A DNA stretch of 64,000 bases from Hymenobacter telluris (GCF_017313265.1 NZ_JAFLQZ010000001.1:599321-663320), one strand, 5' to 3'. Positions 38,350 to 47,201 are shown, counted from the stretch's first letter. Numbers and translations: made by a program. The notes: a model not told the origin generated them from the sequence alone.

Positions 38350-40974
38350 TTACTTGGTGATGATGAGCCGCGTAGTAACGGCCGTGCCGGGAGCGAGCAG
38401 CTGGCAGGTGTACACGCCGGCCACCAGCTTGTGGCTGTCGAGGGTGGCTTGGTACTGCCCGCCGGCCATAACCGGCCCATCATAGATGGTGGCTACCAGG
38501 CGGCCGAGCGAGTTATATACCCGCACTTGCGCCAAGCCGGCGGCGGCCGTTCGGAAGTTCAGCGTAGCCTGATCGGTGGCTGGGTTTGGGTAGGCTTGCA
38601 GCTCTGCTACCTGGGCGCTGCCTGCGCGGTTGTTGCTGGCGCTACGCGCCGTGGTGCAGCTGGCGTCGCCAGACACTACTACCGTTACGGTTTGCGTGGT
38701 CACGTTGCCCGCGTTGTCGCGCACGGTGAGCGTTACGGGGTTCGGGCCGATGTTGGCGCAGGTAAACGTACGCGGGCTGATGGTCATGGAGGCAATGCCG
38801 CAATTGTCGGTGCTGCCGTAGTCCACGTCGTTGGCCTCAATCGTGCGCGTGCCGTTGTTTAGAGTGACGGCAAAGCCTGCCGCCATTACCATCGGCGCGG
38901 TGTTATCCACTACCAGCACGGTTACAGTTTGGGTGGCTACGTTGCCGGCATTATCAGTTACGGTGATAGTCACTTGATTAGGGCCGATGTTGGCGCAGGT
39001 AAACGTGCGCGGGCTAATGGTCATGGAGGCAATACCGCAGTTATCGGTGCTGCCGTAGTCGATGTCGGCGGCCTCGATGGTGCGCGTGCCATTGGCTTCC
39101 AAACCAACAATAAAGCCCGCCGCCAAGATGCTAGGAGCCTGCGTATCGGCTTCGCTGCCAACGGTGTACGAGCTTGTGGTGCTGCAACTGCTGCTCGGGG
39201 CCGTTACCGTTACCGTGTAGGTGCCGGGAGCCACGCCTACCAGGTCTTCCGTCGTGGCTGTGAAATTATTCGGGCCGGTCCAGCTATAGGTGTAGGTGGC
39301 CGTGCCGCCGCCCTGCGCCGTCAGGTTGATAACGCCGTCATTGCCCTTACATGCCAGCGAGTTGGTAATGCGGGCGGTGGTGCTCACGTTGCAGGGCAGT
39401 ACCGTGTTGCGCACGTAGTTTTTCAGCCACACCAACGCCGGCCGCTCGGCCCCGTTGGAATAAGCCAGATAGGCTTCGGCATCAGCGCCCGGCAGCCAAC
39501 CAAAGTGCGATACACCCTTCACGGCGGGGTGCTCCCAGAAGATGGGGAAAATCCGCTGGTACTCCGATAGTTGCGTGTCATCCTCCGTGCCATTCACGTC
39601 GAGCTCCGTGATGTAAAGCGGCAGGCCAGTGGCGGCTAGCACGTCCAGGCTGCTTCTCAGCACTGCCGAAGAAGTAGGGCGGGTGGAAAACGAGTGCCCC
39701 TGAATGCCGATGGCATCAATGAGCTGCCGCTGTTGCAGCAGCGTGATGATGTTGCGGTAGCTGGTGGCATTGGCCACCGAGTTTTCCACGCTGTAATCGT
39801 TGAGCATAAGCCGAGTATTGGGGAAATACTCCCGCGCTAGCTTGAAGGCATTGATCACCCAATCCCAGCCAGTTACGCCATTGCCACCCAGGGCGTTAAC
39901 GTAGTTGCCGCCGCCGTTGCCGGGGGTTCCGGGTGGGTCATGCAGCGGCTCGTTCACCACTTCCAGCATGTCGATGTCCGGATAGCGCTGCGCCACGGCC
40001 GCAAACCATTCTTTGATTTCCTCCAGCTGCTCGGCCGGAGGCAAGGTTTCAATCCAGGTCGGCTGCTGGTTGCCCCAAATCAGCACGTGCAGGCGGAAAG
40101 GGAAGCCGTTGTCCTTGGCCAACCGATACGCCGCATCCAAGCTGGTCCAGTTGAATACGTCGCGGGTGCCTTCCACTGAGCCCCACTTGCCCACGTTGCT
40201 CGGCACCACCATGTTCCAGTAGTTTGTGAAGTTGGTGAGTTGCGCCGGGCTCCAGATACCCCCAAAATACTTGGACTTGCCAGTAGCCAGCGGTGGCCCG
40301 GTGGGCGTGTAGGGCGGGGGTGGGGGCGGCGTAATGCCGGCTTGCCCTAGGTTTAGGTTCTCAACGGTAAACGTGGTGTTTGAAGTGCCAAAAGCAAGCT
40401 GATCGATGTCGAGGCCGTCCTCACGGGCACCAATCTGGATGGTCTGCGTGAGGGCATTGGCGTTTACTGTAAACCGGATGGGTGATTCGCTGCCACTGTT
40501 CACTAAGTTGAGCCGCGAAAGGTTGATCCACTTCCAGACCCCGGTTGTGGCTGTTCCGGCTCCGGTTACTACGTCAGTGGGCGCCGTGAAGCCCGCCACG
40601 TTGAGGCCATTAACTGTAATCCAGTCGTTGTCGTTGGTGGGTGATTTTGTCCCGAAGCCGTTACCATAATAGAAACTGTCGTCGTTGGCGCCAGCCGGCC
40701 CTACCCGCACCCGAGCGTAGAGGCTGTAGCTACCCGCCGCAGGAAATGTAATGGAGTAGGTGATAATCCGCGCCGGCGTGCCCGGGTTCTGCGAGTTGAT
40801 GGTGCTGGTTGGCTTAATCGAAACGTAGCGCACGCCCGTGTCGTCGAGCGTGTTCCAATCGGCACCTATGGTGCCCGTTTCGGCCTGTTGCGGAATGGGT
40901 AGGTCCTGGGCTTGCAGCGTGAAGCTGCAGAGCCCCAGCCCCAGTCCTAAAAGGATGAGTCTACTGTTTTTCAT
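38350..40974 (-). CDS. Multidomain secreted GH10 xylanase with type IX secretion tail
   Basis: The 874-residue protein has a signal peptide (about 1-22), an N-terminal carbohydrate-binding-like sandwich (about 25-205), a proline-rich linker (PPPPPPYTPTG) and a GH10 domain (about 225-550). The acid/base is Glu342 in EVVNEPLHD and the nucleophile Glu457 in ITELDVNG. A SprB-like repeat, two nearly identical 79-residue HYR-like repeats and a type IX sorting domain (LQAYPNPATDQATLNF to the end) follow. The tail implies export through the outer membrane, so this enzyme should make the first cuts in polymeric xylan. The start ATG is at 40972-40974; the frame extends 16 codons further. It is transcribed separately, with a strong palindrome about 410 bases upstream. 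Confidence 0.93.
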   Translation of the reverse strand: MKNSRLILLGLGLGLCSFTLQAQDLPIPQQAETGTIGADWNTLDDTGVRYVSIKPTSTINSQNPGTPARIITYSITFPAAGSYSLYARVRVGPAGANDDSFYYGNGFGTKSPTNDNDWITVNGLNVAGFTAPTDVVTGAGTATTGVWKWINLSRLNLVNSGSESPIRFTVNANALTQTIQIGAREDGLDIDQLAFGTSNTTFTVENLNLGQAGITPPPPPPYTPTGPPLATGKSKYFGGIWSPAQLTNFTNYWNMVVPSNVGKWGSVEGTRDVFNWTSLDAAYRLAKDNGFPFRLHVLIWGNQQPTWIETLPPAEQLEEIKEWFAAVAQRYPDIDMLEVVNEPLHDPPGTPGNGGGNYVNALGGNGVTGWDWVINAFKLAREYFPNTRLMLNDYSVENSVANATSYRNIITLLQQRQLIDAIGIQGHSFSTRPTSSAVLRSSLDVLAATGLPLYITELDVNGTEDDTQLSEYQRIFPIFWEHPAVKGVSHFGWLPGADAEAYLAYSNGAERPALVWLKNYVRNTVLPCNVSTTARITNSLACKGNDGVINLTAQGGGTATYTYSWTGPNNFTATTEDLVGVAPGTYTVTVTAPSSSCSTTSSYTVGSEADTQAPSILAAGFIVGLEANGTRTIEAADIDYGSTDNCGIASMTISPRTFTCANIGPNQVTITVTDNAGNVATQTVTVLVVDNTAPMVMAAGFAVTLNNGTRTIEANDVDYGSTDNCGIASMTISPRTFTCANIGPNPVTLTVRDNAGNVTTQTVTVVVSGDASCTTARSASNNRAGSAQVAELQAYPNPATDQATLNFRTAAAGLAQVRVYNSLGRLVATIYDGPVMAGGQYQATLDSHKLVAGVYTCQLLAPGTAVTTRLIITK
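38744..39061 (-). repeat. Near-identical 237-base direct repeats inside the xylanase gene
   Basis: The stretch from 38744 (GGGCCGATGTTGGCGCAGGT...) recurs from 38981 at a spacing of 237 bases (79 codons). Mostly silent differences separate the copies across about 80 bases. Each copy encodes the core TDNCGIASMTISPRTFTCAN. Confidence 0.8.
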
Positions 40975-41787
40975 AGGCTTACAAGTGGGTTTGGTAGATA
41001 AGCGGAAAAGAACTGAAATCAAGTATGGGCAAAGCCAGGCAAACCAGTTGTGGTAGCATACAGGCTAGCTGCCGATTATCCGGCCGTTTGTAGAGTCAGC
41101 GGTTGTGTGAAGAACAGCCTACCCAGACGGCGTAAAGTGCCAGTGGAGTAGCTAGAATATTGCTGACCCTAGCATTTACAAAGCCACGTAACTGGCATTG
41201 ATGCATGATGTTATGGCCAGAGTGAATTATAAGAATAGTTCAATCGTAAGCTTGCCAACTGCAAATGCACCTTTATTTTTTCACGCATACGATTGTTCGC
41301 GTCAGAAAGCCTTTATTTTGAATATAACAGCGTCTTAAAACAGAGCAAGCACAAGTATTGTGATAGAAAGAAGAAATAGTATCGTAATCGTTTGCACAAA
41401 CGATTGTTATATGATTTATCGTCAAAAAACTTATATGTTTTCTGTATGTGGAGACTTTGTTCTTGTACCTTCCGCTAATTGAATGGAAGGCGGCTTAGAA
41501 ATTTGGATAATCTAATTTAGGTCGTGACAGTTAGTTGATAGTGTGCTGATAACTGACCTGTCGAAGGAGCATAGCAGTAACTAAGTATTCCAGACTAAAT
41601 GGCTTACTCTTCTGGCTTCACGCTTTGTGATTACCAGTAAGCTTCCAGTCGATTAACAGATTGCGCGGGTCGAAACCAACTTTGGCGGGTTGGGTAGGCA
41701 CCGTTCATACGACGGTTTGCTTGCCGGATTTGATGAAGTGCTTTTGTACGTAAAGTGGCTTGCCTAAGCGGGCTGGGGCTGATTGGC
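40975..41787. other. Intergenic region upstream of the secreted xylanase
   Basis: About 800 AT-rich bases lie between the xylanase start and a gene remnant at 41788. No gene is seen. It holds the palindrome at 41386-41405 and an unpaired look-alike ACGATTGTTCGCG near 41289. No TAnnTTTG element fitted. Confidence 0.55.
41386..41405. promoter_or_regulatory. Near-perfect 20-base palindrome, possible operator of the secreted xylanase
   Basis: AATCGTTTGCACAAACGATT has two perfect 9-base half-sites around CA. The form resembles operators of LacI-family regulators. It lies 412 bases before the xylanase ATG. A related weaker copy lies before the HTCS gene, which suggests shared control. Confidence 0.5.
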
Positions 41788-41901
41788 CTACCAGGTTTCG
41801 ACGGTAATGGTGCCAAGGCGAGGCTTGGAGCCGGGCACCAGCCATTGCTCGTTCGTTTCGGCGCCGCAGTAGCGGGCGGGGCCGTCGTTCCTGAAGTATA
41901 C
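41788..41901 (-). pseudogene. C-terminal remnant of an unidentified gene
   Basis: The minus strand is open for 37 codons ending at TAG 41788-41790, just after an in-frame stop at 41902-41904. The residues (YFRNDGPARYCG, then EQWLVPGSKP and LGTITVETW) look like a real protein end rather than random sequence. I do not recognise the family. No start codon or upstream part is found in any frame. Confidence 0.3.
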
Positions 41902-41929
41902 TTACTCTTGACTACGCTGTACCACACCA

Positions 41930-41961
41930 AAAAAAAGAAGCCCGGCTACTGGCCGGGCTTC
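41930..41961 (-). terminator. Terminator behind the SDR gene
   Basis: The stem GAAGCCCGGC (41937-41946) pairs with GCCGGGCTTC (41952-41961), and on the minus strand TTCTTTTTTTTGG follows. It is 36 bases after the SDR stop. Confidence 0.9.
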
Positions 41962-41997
41962 CTGCGCGTAAATAGGCTAAAGTGCTTGTCAGTATTC

Positions 41998-42750
41998 TTA
42001 TAAACCCATGCCGCCAGTTGCCTCAATGCGCTGGCCATTGAGCCAGCGGGCGGCGTCGGTGCAGAGGAAGGCCACAATGCCGCCGATGTCGTCGGGCTCC
42101 GCCACGCGGCCCAGGGCCGTCATCTGGGCCACCCAGGTCCGGATTTCGGGTGAGTCGGTCATGGCGCCACCGCCAAACACGGCACCGGGCGCCACCACGT
42201 TGGCCGCAATACCCCTCGGGCCTAGCTCCAGGGCCAAATAGCGCGTGAATACTTCCACCGCACCTTTCATGGTGGCATAAGCTGATGCGCCCGCAAACGA
42301 ACTGCGCGTGGTAGCCGAGGAAACGTTGATGATGCGGCCCCCGTCGCGCAGTAGGGGCAGCGCTTTCTGGGTGAGGAAATACACGCCTTTGAAATGGATG
42401 TTGAGCATTTCATCAAACTGCGCCTCGGTGGTTTCGGCAATGGACGCATTCAGGCTGGTGCCAGCGTTGTTAACCAAAAACTCGAAACGGTCGGTGCTGA
42501 AGGTATCGTGCAGCGCTGTTATTACCTGGTCGAAGAACGTGTCGAACGTGCTCAGGTCAGCGGCATTGAGCGGCAGGGCCACGGCCCGGCGCCCCAGGGC
42601 TTCAATTTCAGCTACTACGGCGGCGGCTTCGGTTTGCTGGCTGCGGTAGGTCAGGATAACGTCGAGGCCTTGCTGGGCTAGTTTGAGAGCCATGTCTTTG
42701 CCCAGGCCCCGGCTGCCGCCAGTGACCAGGGCTATTTTGGAAGTACTCAT
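41998..42750 (-). CDS. Short-chain dehydrogenase/reductase (SDR)
   Basis: The 250-residue cytoplasmic oxidoreductase is of the classical SDR type. The NAD(P)-binding glycine motif is TGGSRGLG (10-17), the NNAG motif is at 94-97, and the catalytic residues are Ser145, Tyr158 and Lys162 (SAYATMKG). The arginine after the second glycine favours NADPH. The C-terminal LNGQRIEATGGMGL is typical of 3-oxoacyl-ACP-reductase-like members, but the substrate cannot be read. The start ATG is at 42748-42750. The AraC-family gene upstream, 92 bases away on the same strand, may control it, a common arrangement. Confidence 0.92.
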   Translation of the reverse strand: MSTSKIALVTGGSRGLGKDMALKLAQQGLDVILTYRSQQTEAAAVVAEIEALGRRAVALPLNAADLSTFDTFFDQVITALHDTFSTDRFEFLVNNAGTSLNASIAETTEAQFDEMLNIHFKGVYFLTQKALPLLRDGGRIINVSSATTRSSFAGASAYATMKGAVEVFTRYLALELGPRGIAANVVAPGAVFGGGAMTDSPEIRTWVAQMTALGRVAEPDDIGGIVAFLCTDAARWLNGQRIEATGGMGL

Positions 42751-42842
42751 ACGAAGTGCGTTTGTGTGTTAATTGAACACGACAAAGGTCCTTCGGCTGG
42801 CTGGCCGCGGTGTTGTAGCCGCCAATCCACTTGTTGTAGAAA

Positions 42843-43787
42843 TCAAACCGGTACCGTGTCCAGGGTGCGGAACGCGCCGGGGCTGATAGGAGCGTAGCGC
42901 CGGAAGAAGTGCGAGAAATGGGCCACATCCACGAAGCCCAGGCTGTCGGCAATTTCCCAAAGGGTCCAGTCGGTCTGGCGCAGCAGCACCTTGGCCTCCT
43001 GCGCCAGCCGCCCCCCAATAAGGTCGGTAGTGGTGCGGCCGGTGCTGTCCTTAAGCACTTTGTTGAGATGGTTGACGTGCACGGCTAGGTGGTCGGCAAA
43101 GGCCTTGGCCGTGCGCAACGGCACGCGCTGCTGGGGCGTGGTGAGCGGAAACTGCCGTTCCAGCAGCTCTACGAAGCGCGACGAAAGCCGGGCCGCTGCC
43201 GAATGGGCGGGGTGGAGGGTGGTGGTTGGCTGCCGCTTCTGGCCCAGGTGCAACAGCTCCAACACGTAAGCCCGCAGTAGGTCGTACTTATGGGCGTAGT
43301 CGGAGGGTAGTTCCCCGTGCATCTTGGCGAAAATAGTTTCCGCCTGCGCGGCTTCAGCAGGAGTCAGTTGGAAAACAGGGTAGCCATCGGCCTGAAACAG
43401 GGGCAGCTCGTCGGGGGTAAGGCCGCCGAGAACCGGCAGCAGAAACTCGGCCGTGAAAAGACAAAAGTACCCCCGCTGTGGCTCGTCGGGCAACCACTGA
43501 AACGGCACCTTGGGCGTCGAAAACACCAGAGCATCGGGTTCAATAGCAATAGTTTGGCGGGCGTATTCGGTGCGGCTGCGGCTGCGCAACAAGCTGATTT
43601 TGTAGAAGGAACGGCAGGGGTAAGGCGTAGCAGGTTGCAGCTGGGTGGAATCCCAAAGGTCAGTTAAGTCAAACACGTTGAAATGGCCGACTTCGCGCTG
43701 GATGCCCACCGGAAGCAACGCACTCAGATCGAGCCCGGTGCAGGGAGCTAGCTCTTGATAAAGGTCAGTCAGCGTGGTGGTGGTCAT
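42843..43787 (-). CDS. AraC-family transcriptional regulator
   Basis: The 314-residue protein has an N-terminal cupin-like sensor part (about 20-170) and a C-terminal AraC double helix-turn-helix (about 210-310), where FADHLAVHVNHLNKVLK is the first helix pair and EIADSLGFVDVAHFSHFFRR the second. It ends PGAFRTLDTV. The start is the ATG at 43785-43787, with several threonines after it (MTTTTLTDLYQE); the frame reaches a GTG ten codons upstream. It lies just upstream of the SDR gene on the same strand and may autoregulate the pair. The ligand is unknown. Confidence 0.9.
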   Translation of the reverse strand: MTTTTLTDLYQELAPCTGLDLSALLPVGIQREVGHFNVFDLTDLWDSTQLQPATPYPCRSFYKISLLRSRSRTEYARQTIAIEPDALVFSTPKVPFQWLPDEPQRGYFCLFTAEFLLPVLGGLTPDELPLFQADGYPVFQLTPAEAAQAETIFAKMHGELPSDYAHKYDLLRAYVLELLHLGQKRQPTTTLHPAHSAAARLSSRFVELLERQFPLTTPQQRVPLRTAKAFADHLAVHVNHLNKVLKDSTGRTTTDLIGGRLAQEAKVLLRQTDWTLWEIADSLGFVDVAHFSHFFRRYAPISPGAFRTLDTVPV

Positions 43788-44186
43788 GGCAGCGTTGCTT
43801 GTAGAATTCAAAGCCACGGCAACCTGCTACAGAGTGAAAATGTTTGTTAGTACGGAGCCGATATTCGCAGGGCAAACCGGTAAAATAAAACGCCGGCCCT
43901 TCTAGAGTATCACTGCAAAGTGGGCGCCGGGCATCGAACAGAGGCAGCTTACAAATAACTAATAAGAAAGCATACTGTAAGAGTATGCAGGTAGCAGCTG
44001 GTACCCACGCCAAGCATAAGGTGGGCCCAGCCATAAGCTTATCCTACTCATCCGGTTTTCAAGGATTATATAGGCTAATAGGATATAGCGCACAAGGCGT
44101 TATATAAGTAGCAAATCAAGCAAAGACTTCTTTAATACAAGGCTGCTATAGCGCTGACAAAAAGAAACAAGTAGGTGCTTAACAAC
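43788..44186. other. Intergenic region without recognised features
   Basis: About 400 bases lie between the AraC gene start and the end of a small unknown gene. I see no gene, terminator with T-run or promoter motif that I would defend. A minus-strand frame of 89 codons overlaps the AraC start and looks non-coding. Confidence 0.5.
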
Positions 44187-44492
44187 CTACTGCAAGGCCT
44201 GAGCGAAACTGCGGATACTTTCGTCCGTCAACGCAGATGCCTCCGTATTGCTAACGTATTCAGCCGTTTGCGTAAGGTGGGTGAGTTGAGTTTCCCGCTC
44301 TGCAATAGTAGAAGGTGCTACATAGGGAAAGGGCATCACCGGCATACTAAAGCCATCGGCCGAGGCTGAGGTAAGATTATACAGTAAAGTATTTTGAATA
44401 GCGTCGGTTTCTTCAGTGTCGCGCTGCTGAGTTAGGTAGTCGATTACTACGCTGAAACTGCGCAGGATTTCTTGTTTTTCGGTTTCCGTCAT
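44187..44492 (-). CDS. Small hypothetical protein
   Basis: A 101-residue, acidic, soluble protein of unknown family. It begins MTETEKQEILRSFSVVIDYL, is likely helical, contains no cysteine, and has no signal peptide or membrane segment. The ATG at 44490-44492 is preferred over a TTG 31 codons upstream. A second small gene lies 117 bases upstream on the same strand, so the two may form a unit. Codon use is less GC-rich than in the neighbouring genes, which could indicate recent acquisition. I cannot assign a function. The coding status rests on length and plausible composition only. Confidence 0.5.
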   Translation of the reverse strand: MTETEKQEILRSFSVVIDYLTQQRDTEETDAIQNTLLYNLTSASADGFSMPVMPFPYVAPSTIAERETQLTHLTQTAEYVSNTEASALTDESIRSFAQALQ

Positions 44493-44609
44493 GGGAGTAA
44501 AAATTAGCCGGTAACAACCTATCTGATTGGTTGGGCGAATTTGCTTTAACAAAAGCAACGTTTTGTCTTGCTTTAGGCTGAGCAAACTCAGAGAGGTTGA
44601 ATCAGTTGG

Positions 44610-44858
44610 TTAATAATGAGCTGGTTGTGCTTGCGTGGTGTATTGCTCCAGGCAAGCATTGGTGGCAAAGGCGTAGTAGCAAGGCCATTGCAAGCACTCT
44701 TGTTCCAACCATAGCTCGCAATAGAATACGCCTAAATCATATAATTCGATGCTATAGTTTTCGTGCCAGCGTTGGGCCACTAGTTGGCCATATATGCGCA
44801 CAAACTGGTCTTGCTGACTATAGGCCAGCTTTTGGAACTGTGAGTACGTAAGCAACAT
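44610..44858 (-). CDS. Small hypothetical protein
   Basis: An 82-residue protein starting at ATG 44856-44858 (MLLTYSQFQKLAYSQQDQFV). It is rich in aromatic residues and glutamine (IYGQLVAQRWHENYSIELYDL, then LWLEQECLQWPCYYAF). It has no signal peptide or membrane helix. The amino-acid pattern looks like a real folded domain, but I do not recognise the family. It precedes the other small gene (44187-44492) on the same strand. Both are isolated between regulators and a secreted protein gene, with long spacers on either side. Confidence 0.5.
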   Translation of the reverse strand: MLLTYSQFQKLAYSQQDQFVRIYGQLVAQRWHENYSIELYDLGVFYCELWLEQECLQWPCYYAFATNACLEQYTTQAQPAHY

Positions 44859-45638
44859 GGGAATTGACGGAGGTGGGCAGGAGCGGGGAGCAGAACAGAT
44901 GATACTTACACCAGCAGAAAAACTGGCTTGCAGTATCCAGAACGCCAGACAAGAGTCCTCACAAAAAGGTTACTTTTTAAGGAAAAAATTGCTGTATTCT
45001 TGATAGATGAGGCTAAAAATTAACATAATTAAATTATGGACACCATTGTAAATGGCTGCGCCACCAGCCAAAACAAGGCGCGGGCAAAAGGATAAGGGCG
45101 TAAAAAAGGCGCGGGCAAGAACTGGCTGTGCGCAGATTGCCTGGAAATACGCAATGAGGCTACTGCCTTGAAGAAGCCTTTTCAGATAAGCGCCTGTCTA
45201 TGTAGTTAGAAGTTAATCTTTTACTACTTGGGTTATGCTGTACCTGCTTGTTGGCGCTTTTTGGTTATTGCTACTGCTCTTTATTACAGTGCTTCTAATA
45301 AGCCAGCGCCGACAGCGGTGGTAATGCTTTGCGTAACTGCCAGATAAATCAGTTGGATAGCGTAACCGAAACGGGCCCTGTTGAGTAGAAACGAGCGGCA
45401 GAGAAAACGCACACCCCTTGCTATGGTAAGTGGGCACTCTGCAATGCAGGATACAGGCCTTTCGCAAGGCAGCTAATGCTGTAGCAGCATGTAATACTTA
45501 GCTACGTTGGCTTGTACAATAAAAGGCTAAACAGGACTTTTTTTGGCTACACTTGCCGGAAACGTAGGAAAAATATTACATTGGCGTCTGAAAACCCAGT
45601 TTTGTCACCCGTCACCCAAACTTCTAAGTGCTTTCCAC
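44859..45638. other. Long intergenic region with one broken small reading frame
   Basis: No intact gene is seen over 780 bases. It contains the interrupted small frame at 45036-45209. A TACACTTG box near 45549, one base off the -7 consensus, could be the promoter of the Asp-box protein gene. Confidence 0.45.
45036..45209 (+). pseudogene. Small cysteine-containing frame with an in-frame stop
   Basis: From ATG 45036 one frame runs 57 codons to TAG 45207-45209 with a single internal TAA at 45093-45095. The residues on both sides (NGCATSQNKARAKG, then KNWLCADCLEI) look like a small zinc-ribbon protein with Lys-rich middle. It is most simply a small gene killed by one stop. The family is unknown. 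Confidence 0.3.
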
Positions 45639-47069
45639 ATGAAAAAAAGCTTACTCGCTCTTTCTTTTTTAATGGGTCTTGGTTTACAAGGATATAGTCA
45701 GGGTACACCTGCCATTACTTCCTTTACGGCCCAAACTAATTCTCTGGCTCCTGACTATCGTATTGTTGGTATTCAGGCTATTGATGCTAACACGGCCTGG
45801 GGGCTGTCGGGTACGCTGAATGCGGCGGGCACAAGTATTGACGCCAACACTTACCTGCGCACTACCAATGGCGGCACTACCTGGACCAACGGCATTATTG
45901 CGCCTTCGGGCTTCACAGGCTACGTAGCCGGCAACCTGTTTGCATTGAATGCTACCACAGCCTGGGCTGCTATGTTCAGTGCTGGTGCCAGCAATGGTAT
46001 TATTGTTAAAACCACCAACGGTGGTTCTACCTGGACGGCACAAACCGATCCTTCCACAACGGGCGCTTACCAGTTTGCAGCGCCTGCTGGCTTCGCTAAC
46101 TGGGTGTATTTCTGGGATGCCAACAATGGCGTTTGCATGGGCGACCCAAACCGGACCTCAACCAGTTCGGTATCGTTCTTTGAGATTTATACTACCACCA
46201 ATGGTGGTACCACCTGGACGCGCACCCCGCGTACTTCTGGTTTGATTAGCAACGGCAACGAATACGGTGTAACCAACCAATATCATGTGGTGGGTAATAC
46301 CATCTGGTTTTCCACTCTGTATGACCCGGAAACCATCCTGTCGTCGGCGCGCGTATTCAAATCCACTGACCGTGGCCTGACCTGGACCAACTCGGCCAGC
46401 AACATACCTAACCGAGTGTCGGGCATTGTATTTGCCAACGCTAACAACGGCTTGCTCTGGAACGCCGAGAACGTCAGCGTTACCACCAACGGCGGTACCT
46501 CCTGGGCCACCCAGTCGTACACCACGCCTTTCCGTGATTCTGATGTAACGTCTATACCTGGCGGCAACACGTACGTAGCTGTTGGTTTGGATGCTCGGGT
46601 AGCTTCTCCAACTGCTGCCGACATCGGAACTTCTATCAGCCGCGACTATGGCGCTACCTGGACGACCATCGATAACCGTGCGCAATACCTGTCGGTTAGC
46701 TTTGCTTCGGGTACAGTAGGCTGGGCTGGGGGCTTCTCTGGCACGGCTGGCGGCGGCGGTATCGGCAAGTACACGGGGGCTAACATCCTGTCTAACCGCA
46801 ACGCTGAGTTGCAAAAAACACTGGCCGTATATCCTAACCCAAGCAGCAACGGTGTCTTCACGGTGCAGCTGGCTTCGGGCCTGAAATCAGGGGCTACGGT
46901 GCGGGTAGTTGACGTAGTAGGCCGTCAGGTTGCGTCGCAGCAACTGAACGCCACAGCTCTTGCCGCCAAGTCAACAACCATCGACCTGAGCAAAGAGAAG
47001 GCTGGTATCTACACCTTGGAACTGCGCACCGAAGCTGGTGTGGCACAGCAGAAGCTGGTTGTAGAATAG
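45639..47069 (+). CDS. Secreted Asp-box (BNR-like) protein with type IX secretion tail
   Basis: The 476-residue exported protein has a signal peptide (MKKSLLALSFLMGLGLQGYSQ) and a beta-propeller with six Asp-box motifs (TTNGGTTW three times in variant form, STDRGLTW, TTNGGTSW, SRDYGATW). The C-terminal type IX sorting domain begins at about AVYPNPSSNGVFTVQL and ends QKLVVE. Similar propellers occur in sialidase-like and Ycf48-like proteins, but no catalytic residues are recognisable, so a surface-binding or structural role is more likely. The ATG at 45639 is chosen because it starts the signal peptide; the frame extends 32 codons upstream. A strong terminator follows within 15 bases. Confidence 0.88.
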   Translation: MKKSLLALSFLMGLGLQGYSQGTPAITSFTAQTNSLAPDYRIVGIQAIDANTAWGLSGTLNAAGTSIDANTYLRTTNGGTTWTNGIIAPSGFTGYVAGNLFALNATTAWAAMFSAGASNGIIVKTTNGGSTWTAQTDPSTTGAYQFAAPAGFANWVYFWDANNGVCMGDPNRTSTSSVSFFEIYTTTNGGTTWTRTPRTSGLISNGNEYGVTNQYHVVGNTIWFSTLYDPETILSSARVFKSTDRGLTWTNSASNIPNRVSGIVFANANNGLLWNAENVSVTTNGGTSWATQSYTTPFRDSDVTSIPGGNTYVAVGLDARVASPTAADIGTSISRDYGATWTTIDNRAQYLSVSFASGTVGWAGGFSGTAGGGGIGKYTGANILSNRNAELQKTLAVYPNPSSNGVFTVQLASGLKSGATVRVVDVVGRQVASQQLNATALAAKSTTIDLSKEKAGIYTLELRTEAGVAQQKLVVE

Positions 47070-47083
47070 TTTGTTTTGTAATT

Positions 47084-47119
47084 AAAAAAGCCCTCATCTG
47101 GAAAGATGAGGGCTTTTTT
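47084..47119 (+). terminator. Intrinsic terminator behind the Asp-box protein gene
   Basis: A perfect 16-bp stem (47084-47099 with 47104-47119; core AGCCCTCATCT) with loop GGAA and a T-run follows the stop at 47069. Confidence 0.95.
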
Positions 47120-47201
47120 TGCATACTGCCATCCTGGACGGCGTAGCGGGTAACTGATTGAATAGCAAAAGGCTATGTAGCGCAAGATCGTGCTACTGAG
47201 T

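Noticed and set aside
43765..44034. 89-codon minus-strand frame before the AraC gene
   Set aside because: It overlaps the AraC start in another frame and its composition does not look like a real protein.
45213..45467. 84-codon minus-strand frame in the long spacer
   Set aside because: The composition looks random, there is no promoter, and no neighbour supports it.
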